Shown here in pieces: positions 1 through 5,134 of a stretch of 7,290 nt of DNA. The position numbers and the translations under genes were made by a program. The stretch covers positions 1 through 7,290 of the forward strand of contig DAOVIL010000022.1 in assembly GCA_030673725.1 (NCBI GenBank), given 5' to 3'. The notes beneath the pieces are model-generated. The model was given only the letters and a program-made list of their open reading frames with translations, was not told where the DNA came from and did not search any database. The DNA is from Candidatus Aenigmatarchaeota archaeon (lineage in GTDB: Archaea > Aenigmatarchaeota > Aenigmatarchaeia > QMZP01). The stretch's first letter is position 1. Every line of letters starts with the position of its first letter.

Positions 1-366
1 TACGAGATCGCCAAAACCAGGAGGAGCACAATAGGCGTGAAGGTCAAGATAATGAAGGAGTTCAGGGACATAAGCGGGGCTCCCATCATCTCCAAGAGGG
101 CAAAGGCCATCAAGAAGGAGGCCATAGTGGAAGAGGTGGCCAGGGTAGACGAAAAGGCAGAGATGGAGGCCATGGAAGAGGCAGAGGAAAAGGCGAAGGA
201 AAGGGCGGCAAAGAAGAGGCCCAGGAAAAAAGCGGCCCCCAAGAAGAAGGCCAAGCCCAGGAAGCCTAAGCTCCCAAAGGAAGCGGCTGAGGAGCCCAAG
301 GAAGAGGCCCCCAAGAGGAAGGCCAAGCCAGAGGCAGCTAAACCGGAAGCAGAACAGGCCAAGTAA
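1..366 (+). CDS. rps3: Ribosomal protein uS3 (S3), C-terminal part; 5' end outside window
   Basis: This is the 3' end of the gene for small-subunit protein uS3, which lines the mRNA entry site on the 30S head. The reading frame is open from the first base, so the gene begins upstream; 121 codons are visible, ending in TAA at 364-366. The first residues contain STIGVKVKIM, the end of the uS3 C-terminal domain in archaea and eukaryotes. After about residue 35 of the visible part comes a tail of some 85 residues made almost entirely of Lys, Ala, Glu, Pro and Arg, with PKKKAKP/PKRKAKP-like repeats. It is probably disordered, and this tail is longer than in most uS3. The next gene being uL29 is the normal archaeal order and supports the call. 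A GTG at 37 lies in frame but inside the conserved domain, so it is not the true start. Confidence 0.93.
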   Translation, partial: YEIAKTRRSTIGVKVKIMKEFRDISGAPIISKRAKAIKKEAIVEEVARVDEKAEMEAMEEAEEKAKERAAKKRPRKKAAPKKKAKPRKPKLPKEAAEEPKEEAPKRKAKPEAAKPEAEQAK

Positions 367-370
367 ACCA

Positions 371-384
371 TATTTATTTAAATA
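371..384 (+). promoter_or_regulatory. TATA-like box upstream of uL29
   Basis: An AT-only stretch containing TTTAAATA follows the uS3 stop codon and is preceded by an A-rich sequence that could serve as BRE. Its centre is about 25 bases before the uL29 ATG at 404, the usual archaeal TATA-to-start distance, so transcripts from it would be leaderless or nearly so. A weak AGGA (395-398) also precedes the ATG, so translation from a longer readthrough transcript is possible too. Confidence 0.5.
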
Positions 385-403
385 AGACAATTATAGGATA
401 GAG

Positions 404-676
404 ATGGCAATTCTAAGGGTCAAGGACATAAAGAAGCTCGGTGAGAAGGAGTTAAACGAGAAGCTTAACGAATTCAAGCTGGAGCTTGCGAAGGAAAGGG
501 CCAACATTGCCATCGGGGCTACTGTCTCTTCTCCTGGAAGGATAAAGGAGATAAGAAGGGGCATAGCCCGGATAGAGACAGAGAAGACAGACAGGAAATC
601 TGGCGCATCATCACCAGAGATGCGGCAAAAGCCTGTCAAATCAGTTTCTGAATCTAAAGGAGTGAATAAAAAATAA
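404..676 (+). CDS. rpl29: Ribosomal protein uL29 (L29)
   Basis: Large-subunit protein uL29, a two-helix protein near the polypeptide exit tunnel. The 90-residue product starts MAILRVKDIKKLGEKEL, the typical archaeal N-terminus. A long helix carries LNEFKLELAKERA (21-33), and the second helix carries the family signature PGRIKEIRRGIARI (44-57). Archaeal uL29 is usually about 65-72 residues. Here roughly 25 extra residues, rich in Ser, Lys and Glu and lacking hydrophobic pattern, follow the second helix. The ATG at 404 fits the conserved N-terminus and lies just downstream of a TATA-like box. The stop TAA (674-676) shares one base with the aIF1 start codon, so the two genes are likely translated from one message. 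Confidence 0.95.
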   Translation: MAILRVKDIKKLGEKELNEKLNEFKLELAKERANIAIGATVSSPGRIKEIRRGIARIETEKTDRKSGASSPEMRQKPVKSVSESKGVNKK

Positions 677-981
677 TGAACGATATCTGCGCAAAGTGCG
701 GATTACCAAAAGAGCTTTGCATTTGTGAGACCCTGGCAAAGGAAAAGGAAGTTATAAAGGTGCTAAACGTCAGGCGGCGCTACGGCAAGATGACGACAAT
801 CATACAGGGCCTCTCAAAGGACGTTGACGCAAAGAATATCCTGAAGGAGCTCAAGACCAAGCTGGCATGCGGCGGCACGCTGAAGGACAATGTGGTAGAG
901 CTCCAGGGAGACCATAAGTCCAAGGTCAAGGCCATACTTGTGAAGCTCGGATTCCCGGAAGACCAGATAGAAGTGTGCTAG
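676..981 (+). CDS. Translation initiation factor aIF1 (SUI1/eIF1 family)
   Basis: aIF1 binds the 30S P-site region and enforces accurate start-codon selection. The product is 101 residues, normal for archaeal aIF1. Residues 5-17 form a cysteine knuckle (Cys5, Cys8, Cys15, Cys17, in CAKCGLPKELCIC) that is common in archaeal members and probably binds zinc. The SUI1 fold follows, with VRRRYGKMTTIIQGL (32-46), LACGGTLKDN (63-72) and VELQGDH (74-80), the family's most conserved segments. The start overlaps the uL29 stop by one base. A GGAGTG at 659-664 lies about 11 bases upstream, slightly far for a Shine-Dalgarno. Its position between uL29 and Rnp1 is standard in archaea, although here an extra block separates it from Rnp1. 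Confidence 0.95.
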   Translation: MNDICAKCGLPKELCICETLAKEKEVIKVLNVRRRYGKMTTIIQGLSKDVDAKNILKELKTKLACGGTLKDNVVELQGDHKSKVKAILVKLGFPEDQIEVC

Positions 982-1014
982 GATAGCCTCTGCCAGAAGG
1001 GAGTCTGGATATGC

Positions 1015-1037
1015 CTATTCTATAGAGGATAGTTTTT
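1015..1037 (+). terminator. Hairpin plus T-run after aIF1
   Basis: CTATTC (1015-1020) can pair with GGATAG (1027-1032), with one T-G wobble, leaving a six-base loop; TTTTT (1033-1037) follows directly. Archaeal termination relies mainly on the T-run, so this is a reasonable end for the uS3-uL29-aIF1 transcript. A second weak dyad, CCAGA/TCTGG (993-997 and 1004-1008), precedes it. The site overlaps the last codons of the convergent minus-strand gene, which is where a unit boundary is expected. Confidence 0.4.
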
Positions 1038-1220
1038 AGAGCGAAGGTGCGGATTGTCCCTTTCAATCAGGTTGAACCTTGTGAGCATCTCTGCCAGGAA
1101 GGTGCCCGAATCCGCCCCGCCTGTGGAATATATGTCCTTCCCTGCAGTCAGGAAATCAAAGATATACTGCACCCTGTCGCCGAACCTGGCCAAAGGGTCC
1201 TTCCTTGCTTCCGCTTCCAT
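1020..1220 (-). CDS. Small hypothetical protein, minus strand
   Basis: I do not recognise this 66-residue product. Three things suggest that it is real rather than chance. It is in the only stretch here where no plus-strand frame looks like protein. Its codons match the neighbouring genes (AGG for Arg, GAC, AAG, CTG, GGC, third positions mostly G or C). A TATA-like sequence lies on its strand about 27 bases before the ATG. The protein is charged and soluble-looking, with no signal peptide, membrane helix or cysteine. The N-terminal half looks helical (ARFGDRVQYIFDFLTAG, residues 11-27), followed by a Gly/Ser-rich turn, a second possible helix (FLAEMLTRFNLIERD) and a short basic tail. It is convergent with aIF1 and divergent from the 1400-2125 gene. 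It could be a remnant of a longer gene. Confidence 0.55.
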   Translation of the reverse strand: MEAEARKDPLARFGDRVQYIFDFLTAGKDIYSTGGADSGTFLAEMLTRFNLIERDNPHLRSKNYPL

Positions 1221-1242
1221 GCTTTATATATGGGCCGAAACT

Positions 1243-1252
1243 CTTTTATATG
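1243..1252 (-). promoter_or_regulatory. TATA-like box for the minus-strand small gene
   Basis: Read on the minus strand this is CATATAAAAG, a good archaeal TATA box. Its centre is about 27 bases upstream of the ATG whose first base is at 1220, which predicts a leaderless transcript. A second TATATA run at 1225-1230 is too close to the ATG to act as the box. Confidence 0.5.
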
Positions 1253-1295
1253 TTAACCACCCCCGAATAGTTAAAAATAGCACAAAAACAGCCAT

Positions 1296-1309
1296 TTTTG
1301 GGCCCAAAA
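1296..1309. promoter_or_regulatory. 14-bp perfect palindrome in the divergent intergenic region
   Basis: TTTTGGGCCCAAAA is a perfect inverted repeat with no spacer. It lies between the two divergent TATA boxes, about 25 bp upstream of the plus-strand one. Its core half-site TGGGCC recurs at 1231-1236 and, inverted (GGCCCA), at 1322-1327. The symmetry suits a dimeric regulator such as a small HTH protein, but no bound factor can be named from sequence. Confidence 0.4.
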
Positions 1310-1331
1310 CCGACACCAAGAGGCCCACAAT

Positions 1332-1344
1332 AACCTTTAAATAC
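1332..1344 (+). promoter_or_regulatory. BRE/TATA promoter of the 1400-2125 gene
   Basis: AACC followed by TTTAAATA and a C-run matches a strong archaeal BRE plus TATA box. Transcription would start about 25 bases downstream, near 1364-1368, giving a leader of roughly 35 bases before the ATG at 1400. It is the clearest promoter in the window. Confidence 0.6.
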
Positions 1345-1365
1345 CCCCAATACACCTATTCTATA

Positions 1366-1386
1366 TGTCACTACAGATAAGTGACA
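1366..1386 (+). promoter_or_regulatory. 7-bp hairpin/dyad at the predicted transcript start
   Basis: TGTCACT (1366-1372) and AGTGACA (1380-1386) are perfect inverted repeats around a seven-base spacer. The dyad sits at the predicted transcription start and ends two bases before the Shine-Dalgarno AGGTGA (1389-1394). It could be an operator overlapping +1, or an RNA hairpin at the 5' end of the message that affects ribosome access. Confidence 0.4.
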
Positions 1387-1399
1387 AAAGGTGATAAAT

Positions 1400-2125
1400 A
1401 TGACAGGAAACATGCCAAAGACAAGGTATAAGGTGATATGCTTTGAGGAAGATGATGGGACATCATATCTCATCATAAGGGACAAGGACAGCGGTGAGTC
1501 TGTCATCTACATGAACGGCTGGGAGATGAAGGATGCCAAGGCCCTTGGCATGGTAGACCTTGTTGTGGGGGCTTTTGCCAAGATAACGGACATGGACGAG
1601 GAAGAAGTGGAAAGAAGCCCCAGTGTTGACCCCACATACTCTGATGCCCCCCTTATTGACATCGAGTCATGGATGGGCAATGTGCCCGAGGGCACAGGCA
1701 AGACAGTCATAATCAGGGACAGGAGCAGAGGAAAATATATTGTCCCGAGGACCAGGAGGCCCTTCTCCTATGATGTGGAAAGCGACAGCTATAATGCAGT
1801 CCTGGAGGATGCACTTAACAGGTTCGTGAGGGTTGTCGAAAGGAAGAGGCAAGAAAGGATAAGCGACGAGTTTGGTGACATTTACCCTTCTCTTAGAGCG
1901 GACGGGCCTTCCAGGCCAAAGCGCTGTGTTGTCAGGGGCCCTGAAGGGAATATCCCTGCAAGGGAAGCTGTCAGGCAGGGAAAGGCTGATGCCAGCCTCG
2001 ATGATGCTCCCATAGCCAAGGCAAGGGGGTTCTACCAGCTGGGAACCAAGGAAAGCGTCCCAAGGTGGCAGAAGTTCTGGGCAGAGATGGAAGACATCGA
2101 GAAGAAGAAGGAAAACGGCCAGTAA
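1400..2125 (+). CDS. Hypothetical protein of 241 residues inserted in the ribosomal cluster
   Basis: I do not recognise this protein. The ATG at 1400 is preferred over the in-frame GTG at 1391 because AGGTGA (1389-1394) is then a Shine-Dalgarno five bases upstream. The product is acidic in its N-terminal half and basic in the middle, with no signal peptide, membrane segment or zinc-type cysteine pairs. Two short stretches resemble each other: TSYLIIRDKDSGESVIY (21-37) and KTVIIRDRSRGKYIV (101-115), possibly beta-hairpins of a duplicated small domain. A charged helix spans about 133-156, a proline/arginine-rich linker follows, and the C-terminus is a charged helix ending in KKKENGQ. Codon use matches the neighbours, so recent transfer is not obvious. 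It has its own promoter and is not part of the conserved archaeal order aIF1-Rnp1-uS17. Confidence 0.85.
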   Translation: MTGNMPKTRYKVICFEEDDGTSYLIIRDKDSGESVIYMNGWEMKDAKALGMVDLVVGAFAKITDMDEEEVERSPSVDPTYSDAPLIDIESWMGNVPEGTGKTVIIRDRSRGKYIVPRTRRPFSYDVESDSYNAVLEDALNRFVRVVERKRQERISDEFGDIYPSLRADGPSRPKRCVVRGPEGNIPAREAVRQGKADASLDDAPIAKARGFYQLGTKESVPRWQKFWAEMEDIEKKKENGQ

Positions 2126-2131
2126 GGCTGC

Positions 2132-2143
2132 ATCTTTTTAGTG
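2132..2143 (+). promoter_or_regulatory. Possible weak TATA box or T-run terminator before Rnp1
   Basis: The stretch ATCTTTTTAGTG lies about 28 bases before the Rnp1 ATG, the right distance for a TATA box with leaderless start. Its T5 run (2135-2139) ten bases after the preceding stop codon could equally act as a terminator. Rnp1 has no visible Shine-Dalgarno, which slightly favours a leaderless transcript. Confidence 0.3.
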
Positions 2144-2164
2144 CAAAGACCAGAACATTAAACC

Positions 2165-2446
2165 ATGGTATCACCAAAGGACCTGGTCAGGCACGAGCTG
2201 ATAGGGTTAGAGGCAGAGATAGCCAGCTCCTCCAACCCTGCTTCTGTCGGCATGAAGGGGAAGGTGGTGGATGAGAGCAGGAACACGCTTTCCATAGAGA
2301 CAGCGCCGGGCGTGACCAAGACCGCGATAAAGGACCAATGCACATTTCTTTTCACCCTCCCTTCTGGGAAGAAGGTCAAAGTGGAGGGAAAGCTTCTCGT
2401 ATCCAGGCCCGAAGACAGGGTCAAGAAAAAACACAGGAAATGGTAA
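2165..2446 (+). CDS. rnp1: RNase P protein component 1 (Rpp29/Pop4 family)
   Basis: This is the archaeal Rpp29/Pop4 subunit of ribonuclease P, the ribonucleoprotein that removes the 5' leader of pre-tRNAs; with Rpp21 it supports the specificity domain of the RNA. The 93 residues cover the whole Sm-like barrel domain: HELIGLEAEIASSSNPASVGM (10-30), KGKVVDESRNTLSIE (31-45), FLFTLPSGKKVKVEG (61-75) and the C-terminal signature RPEDRVKKKHRKW (81-93). Length is normal for archaea. The ATG at 2165 fits the usual start a few residues before the HELIGL motif. No Shine-Dalgarno is seen in the 39-base gap after the preceding gene. Its place directly before uS17 is the standard archaeal arrangement. Confidence 0.95.
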   Translation: MVSPKDLVRHELIGLEAEIASSSNPASVGMKGKVVDESRNTLSIETAPGVTKTAIKDQCTFLFTLPSGKKVKVEGKLLVSRPEDRVKKKHRKW

Positions 2447-2465
2447 AGACATGCCAGCTGAACGC

Positions 2466-2474
2466 TTTTAAATA
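2466..2474 (+). promoter_or_regulatory. TATA-like box upstream of uS17
   Basis: TTTTAAATA lies in the 78-base gap between Rnp1 and uS17, about 55 bases before the uS17 ATG. Transcription would begin near 2497 and give a leader of roughly 28 bases carrying the GGTG Shine-Dalgarno at 2514-2517. This would drive the long uS17-to-eL30 gene string. Confidence 0.5.
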
Positions 2475-2524
2475 TCAGAAACCCAATTACCTTTATTATC
2501 ATATGATTAACCAGGTGTATACCC

Positions 2525-2860
2525 ATGAAAAAGTCCATAGGCATTGATGTGAAGGCGCCCGAGAAGGCGTGCGAGGACCCAAACTGTCCTTGGCATGGAA
2601 AAATAGCAGTCAGGGGTAGGGTCTTCAAGGGCACTGTCAAGTCGTCAAAGGGGACGAAGACAGCGGTCGTCCAGTGGGCCTACCACAGATACCTCACAAA
2701 GTATGAGAGGTATGAGAGGCGGAAGTCAAAGACCATTGCCCACAACCCCCCGTGCATAAGGGCAAAGGACGGCGACAATGTCGTCATCGCCGAGTGCCGG
2801 CCCATCTCCAAGACAAAGGGTTTCATAATCGTCAGCAAGGAAGGGGGGGCCAGCAAGTGA
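2525..2860 (+). CDS. rps17: Ribosomal protein uS17 (S17)
   Basis: uS17 binds 16S rRNA early in 30S assembly. The 111-residue product has the archaeal form of the protein: the N-terminal IGIDVKAPEKACEDPNCPWHG (5-25) with Cys16, Cys21 and His24, then the OB-fold with RGRVFKGTV (30-38), KYERYERRKSK (59-69), the loop AHNPPCIRAKDGD (72-84) and the signature IAECRPISKTKGF (88-100). The length is typical of archaea. The start is supported by a GGTG seven bases upstream and by alignment with the usual archaeal N-terminus. uL14 follows, with its ATG 15 bases after the TGA. Confidence 0.97.
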   Translation: MKKSIGIDVKAPEKACEDPNCPWHGKIAVRGRVFKGTVKSSKGTKTAVVQWAYHRYLTKYERYERRKSKTIAHNPPCIRAKDGDNVVIAECRPISKTKGFIIVSKEGGASK

Positions 2861-2875
2861 TTGGCCTGTTCTCTT

Positions 2876-3274
2876 ATGAAAGCGCTCGCATCCAGAATCA
2901 CAAGGGGACTGTCTGTTGGCAGCTATCTCACATGCGCCGACAATTCGGGTGCGAAGGAGCTCCAGATAATATCAGTAAGGGGATACAAGGGCAAGAGAAG
3001 GACAAAGCCCAGGGCAGGAGACGCTGGGATAGTGAAGTGCAGGGTCTCAAGGGGCAACGAGAAGGTCAGGCACGAGATGTTTCTTGCAATCATAATAAGG
3101 CAGAAGAAGGAATACAGGAGACCCAGCGGGATGAGGGTATCATTCGAGGACAATGCAGCGATACTGGTCGACGAGAAGTTCATGCCTAAGGGGACCAGCG
3201 TGAAGGGCCCGATGGCAAGGGAAGTCGTTCAAAGGTTCCAGCCTATAGGCAAGGTGGCAAGCCAGGTGGTTTAA
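2876..3274 (+). CDS. rpl14: Ribosomal protein uL14 (L14)
   Basis: uL14 sits at the subunit interface of the 50S and contacts the 30S through intersubunit bridges. The product has 132 residues. Recognisable segments are ITRGLSVGSYLTCADNSGAKEL (8-29), the RQKKEYRRPSGMRVSFEDNAAI (75-96) family signature and KGPMAREV (110-117). I chose the ATG at 2876: MKALASRITRGL matches the usual archaeal start. The frame also runs back to a TTG at 2861, but the five extra residues have no counterpart in the family. No clear Shine-Dalgarno precedes the ATG, so translation probably depends on coupling with uS17. The stop TAA is followed immediately by the uL24 ATG. Confidence 0.96.
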   Translation: MKALASRITRGLSVGSYLTCADNSGAKELQIISVRGYKGKRRTKPRAGDAGIVKCRVSRGNEKVRHEMFLAIIIRQKKEYRRPSGMRVSFEDNAAILVDEKFMPKGTSVKGPMAREVVQRFQPIGKVASQVV

Positions 3275-3676
3275 ATGAAGAATGAATGGTCAAGCAAATG
3301 GGTGAGCAGCAAGCAGCCAAGGAAGCAGAGGAAGTACAGGCATAATGCCCCCCTGCACATAAGGCGCAAGTTCCTCTCAGCCCACCTTTCCCCTGTGCTG
3401 AGGAAGAGGCACAGCAAGCGCTCCTTCCCTGTCAGGAAGGGGGACGAGGTACTGGTGATGACAGGCTCCATGAAAGGAAGGAAAGGGATAATAGAGAGGG
3501 TCAGTGTGAGGGAAAGCAAGGTGTACATAGAGAACATAAAGGCCAAGAAGGCAGACGGCTCAGAGGTATTAAGGCCTATACAGCCATCCAACCTGATGAT
3601 AACTGTGCTCAAGGTTGAGGACAAGATGAGGGGCAGGGCACTGGAAAGGGCAGCCCCCAGGGAGGAGAAGAAATGA
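3275..3676 (+). CDS. rpl24: Ribosomal protein uL24 (L24)
   Basis: uL24 is one of the first proteins to join the 50S and lies near the tunnel exit. The 133 residues show the archaeal/eukaryotic layout: a basic N-terminal extension with SSKQPRKQRKYRHNAPLHIRRKFLSAHLS (11-39), then the KOW domain FPVRKGDEVLVMTGSMKGRKGII (51-73), followed by KVYIENIKAKKADGSEV (82-98) and PIQPSNLMI (101-109). The last dozen residues are charged and probably flexible. AGGTGG at 3264-3269 is a Shine-Dalgarno five bases before the ATG, which abuts the uL14 stop codon. The TGA overlaps the eS4 start in an ATGA junction, so these genes are translationally coupled. Confidence 0.96.
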   Translation: MKNEWSSKWVSSKQPRKQRKYRHNAPLHIRRKFLSAHLSPVLRKRHSKRSFPVRKGDEVLVMTGSMKGRKGIIERVSVRESKVYIENIKAKKADGSEVLRPIQPSNLMITVLKVEDKMRGRALERAAPREEKK

Positions 3677-4377
3677 AAGCGCTGAAGAGATACTCGATGC
3701 CAAAGCATTGGAAGGTTCCCAGGAAGACGTATACCTGGGTAGTCTCATCCATACCAGGCCCCCATGGAAAGGAAGATTGCCTGCCGCTCCAGATGGTGGT
3801 AAGGGACGTCCTGAAGCTTGCTGACAACGCAAAAGAGGCCAAGAAGATAATATTCCAGGGAAAGATACTCATTGACAAGAAACCGAAGAAGGAACCAGGC
3901 CACCCGGTCGGCATAATGGATATCATAGAGATCCCTGAGGCAAAGAAGTTCTACAGGGTCCTGGCAAGCAGGAGTGGCATGGAACTCAAGAACATAAAGG
4001 CAGAGGCAGGGGAGCACAAGCTATGCAGGATAGAAGGCAAGAAGAACGTAAAGGGCGGAATGACGCAGCTCAACCTCCATGACGGCAGGAACCTGCTCAT
4101 GAAGGGCGGGAAGGAATACGGCAGGGGCGACGCCCTGGTGATACATCTCCCTGACCAGAAGATAATCAAGCACATAAAGTTCGCCAAGGGAGCGGAGGCC
4201 CTCATCATAGCAGGAAGGAACAGGGGAAACAGGGGCAAGATAAAGGAGATAAAGGTCAGGAAGAACATGCTCGAGAAGAGCACCGTCACCCTCCAGGCAA
4301 AGGAGAGGGAGATACTGACACCGCTCAACTACGTGATGATAATAGACGGCCCGGCCCACAGGGAGGCTAAGAAATGA
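3673..4377 (+). CDS. rps4e: Ribosomal protein eS4 (S4e)
   Basis: eS4 is a small-subunit protein found in archaea and eukaryotes but not bacteria, so it is strong evidence for domain assignment. Its 234 residues match the usual archaeal length. In order there is an N-terminal LKRYSMPKHWKVPRK (4-18), an S4-type RNA-binding region (about 37-95) including LPLQMVVRDVLKLA and ILIDKKPKKEPGHPVGIMDII, the central eS4 domain with HDGRNLL (136-142), and a C-terminal KOW-like segment with IIAGRNRGNRGKIKEI (178-193). GGAGG at 3661-3665 lies seven bases before the ATG. A second in-frame ATG at residue 9 would remove conserved N-terminal residues and is less likely. It overlaps uL24 and uL5 by four bases each. 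Confidence 0.97.
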   Translation: MKALKRYSMPKHWKVPRKTYTWVVSSIPGPHGKEDCLPLQMVVRDVLKLADNAKEAKKIIFQGKILIDKKPKKEPGHPVGIMDIIEIPEAKKFYRVLASRSGMELKNIKAEAGEHKLCRIEGKKNVKGGMTQLNLHDGRNLLMKGGKEYGRGDALVIHLPDQKIIKHIKFAKGAEALIIAGRNRGNRGKIKEIKVRKNMLEKSTVTLQAKEREILTPLNYVMIIDGPAHREAKK

Positions 4378-4916
4378 GCAACGCAAAAGCTAACCCCATG
4401 AGAGAAGTGCTGCTGGGGAAGGTCACGCTCAACATAGGCGCTGGAGAGTCAGGCCCCAAGCTCGAGAAGTCAAAGGCCATACTCGAGAAGATATCAGGCA
4501 AGAAAGCCATTTTCACCAAGACCCGCAAGAGGTCTACCTTTGGCGTGGCGAAGGGAAAGCCTATAGGGGCCAAGATAACCATAAGGGGGAAGGAAGCAGA
4601 GGAGCTCCTGAAGAAGCTGCTCCAGGCAAAGGACAGCAAGCTCAAGCCCTCCTATTTCGACAGCACAGGAAGCGTATCCTTCGGCATAGCTGAATACATT
4701 AATATCCCGGGCATCAAATATGACCCAGACATCGGCATCCTCGGGATGGATGTGTGCGTCACCTTCACCAGGAGGGGCTACAGGATAAAGAAGAGGAAGC
4801 TCAAGCCCAGGAAGGTGGGGAAGGCCCACAAGATAACCACAGAGGAGGCAATGGAATTCATGAAGGCCGAATTCGGAGTCGAACTCGTGGAAAAGGAGGA
4901 TAGATATGTCCTTTGA
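4374..4916 (+). CDS. rpl5: Ribosomal protein uL5 (L5)
   Basis: uL5 binds 5S rRNA and forms part of the central protuberance. The 180-residue product has the archaeal N-terminus [21 protein letters not shown] (7-27), then [24 protein letters not shown] (49-72), [35 protein letters not shown] (95-129), and a basic [23 protein letters not shown] (133-155). Length is normal for archaea. GGGAGG at 4361-4366 lies seven bases before the ATG, which overlaps the eS4 stop by four bases. The last 11 bases are shared with the start of uS14 in a different frame. Confidence 0.96.
   Translation: MSNAKANPMREVLLGKVTLNIGAGESGPKLEKSKAILEKISGKKAIFTKTRKRSTFGVAKGKPIGAKITIRGKEAEELLKKLLQAKDSKLKPSYFDSTGSVSFGIAEYINIPGIKYDPDIGILGMDVCVTFTRRGYRIKKRKLKPRKVGKAHKITTEEAMEFMKAEFGVELVEKEDRYVL
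4895..4899 (+). promoter_or_regulatory. Strong Shine-Dalgarno deciding the uS14 start
   Basis: GGAGG inside the 3' end of the uL5 gene lies six bases before the ATG at 4906. It fixes that codon as the uS14 start and so shows that the unusual N-terminal extension of uS14 is translated. Confidence 0.7.
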
Positions 4917-5127
4917 GAACCTGAAGAAGCAGGTGGAAAACAAACCAGAGAGACTGGCCAGGTTCCTGAAGTTCTGCTCACCCATCAAGAGGAAGTTCGG
5001 AAAGAACTCCCGCAAGTGCAGGAGGTGCGGAAGGACAGGGGGGCTGATAAGAAGCTACGGGCTCATGTACTGCAGGCAGTGCTTCAGAGAGGAGGCAGAG
5101 AAGCTGGGCTTCAAGAAATACAGTTGA
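4906..5127 (+). CDS. rps14: Ribosomal protein uS14 (S14), zinc-binding, N-terminally extended
   Basis: uS14 is a zinc-binding protein of the 30S head. The C-terminal part is textbook archaeal: [43 protein letters not shown] (30-72), with the zinc ligands Cys38, Cys41, Cys56 and Cys59. Most archaeal uS14 are 50-56 residues. This one has 73, because of an N-terminal addition of about 18 residues, charged and probably helical ([20 protein letters not shown], 4-23). The start is firm: a strong Shine-Dalgarno lies six bases upstream and no other Met occurs before residue 54. My impression is that extended forms of this kind occur in DPANN archaea, which is from memory and not checked. It overlaps uL5 by 11 bases. 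Confidence 0.96.
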   Translation: MSFENLKKQVENKPERLARFLKFCSPIKRKFGKNSRKCRRCGRTGGLIRSYGLMYCRQCFREEAEKLGFKKYS

Positions 5128-5134
5128 GGGAATT

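Noticed and set aside
1054..1380. Plus-strand open frame of 108 codons across the intergenic region
   Set aside because: It runs through both TATA boxes and the palindrome, has an odd Ser/Pro-rich composition and no Shine-Dalgarno. The minus-strand frame at 1020-1220 has better codon use.
1246..1506. Minus-strand open frame of 86 codons overlapping the 1400 gene start
   Set aside because: It is antisense to the divergent promoter region and the start of the 1400 gene, with unnatural composition and no promoter.
1679..1705. GTGKT in the 241-residue hypothetical protein, resembling a Walker A motif
   Set aside because: The P-loop needs G-x4-GK(S/T), and the required first glycine is a valine here. 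No Walker B or glycine-rich strand context follows.
2158..2640. Minus-strand open frame of 160 codons
   Set aside because: It is the shadow of Rnp1, the gap and the uS17 start; the plus-strand genes are secure.
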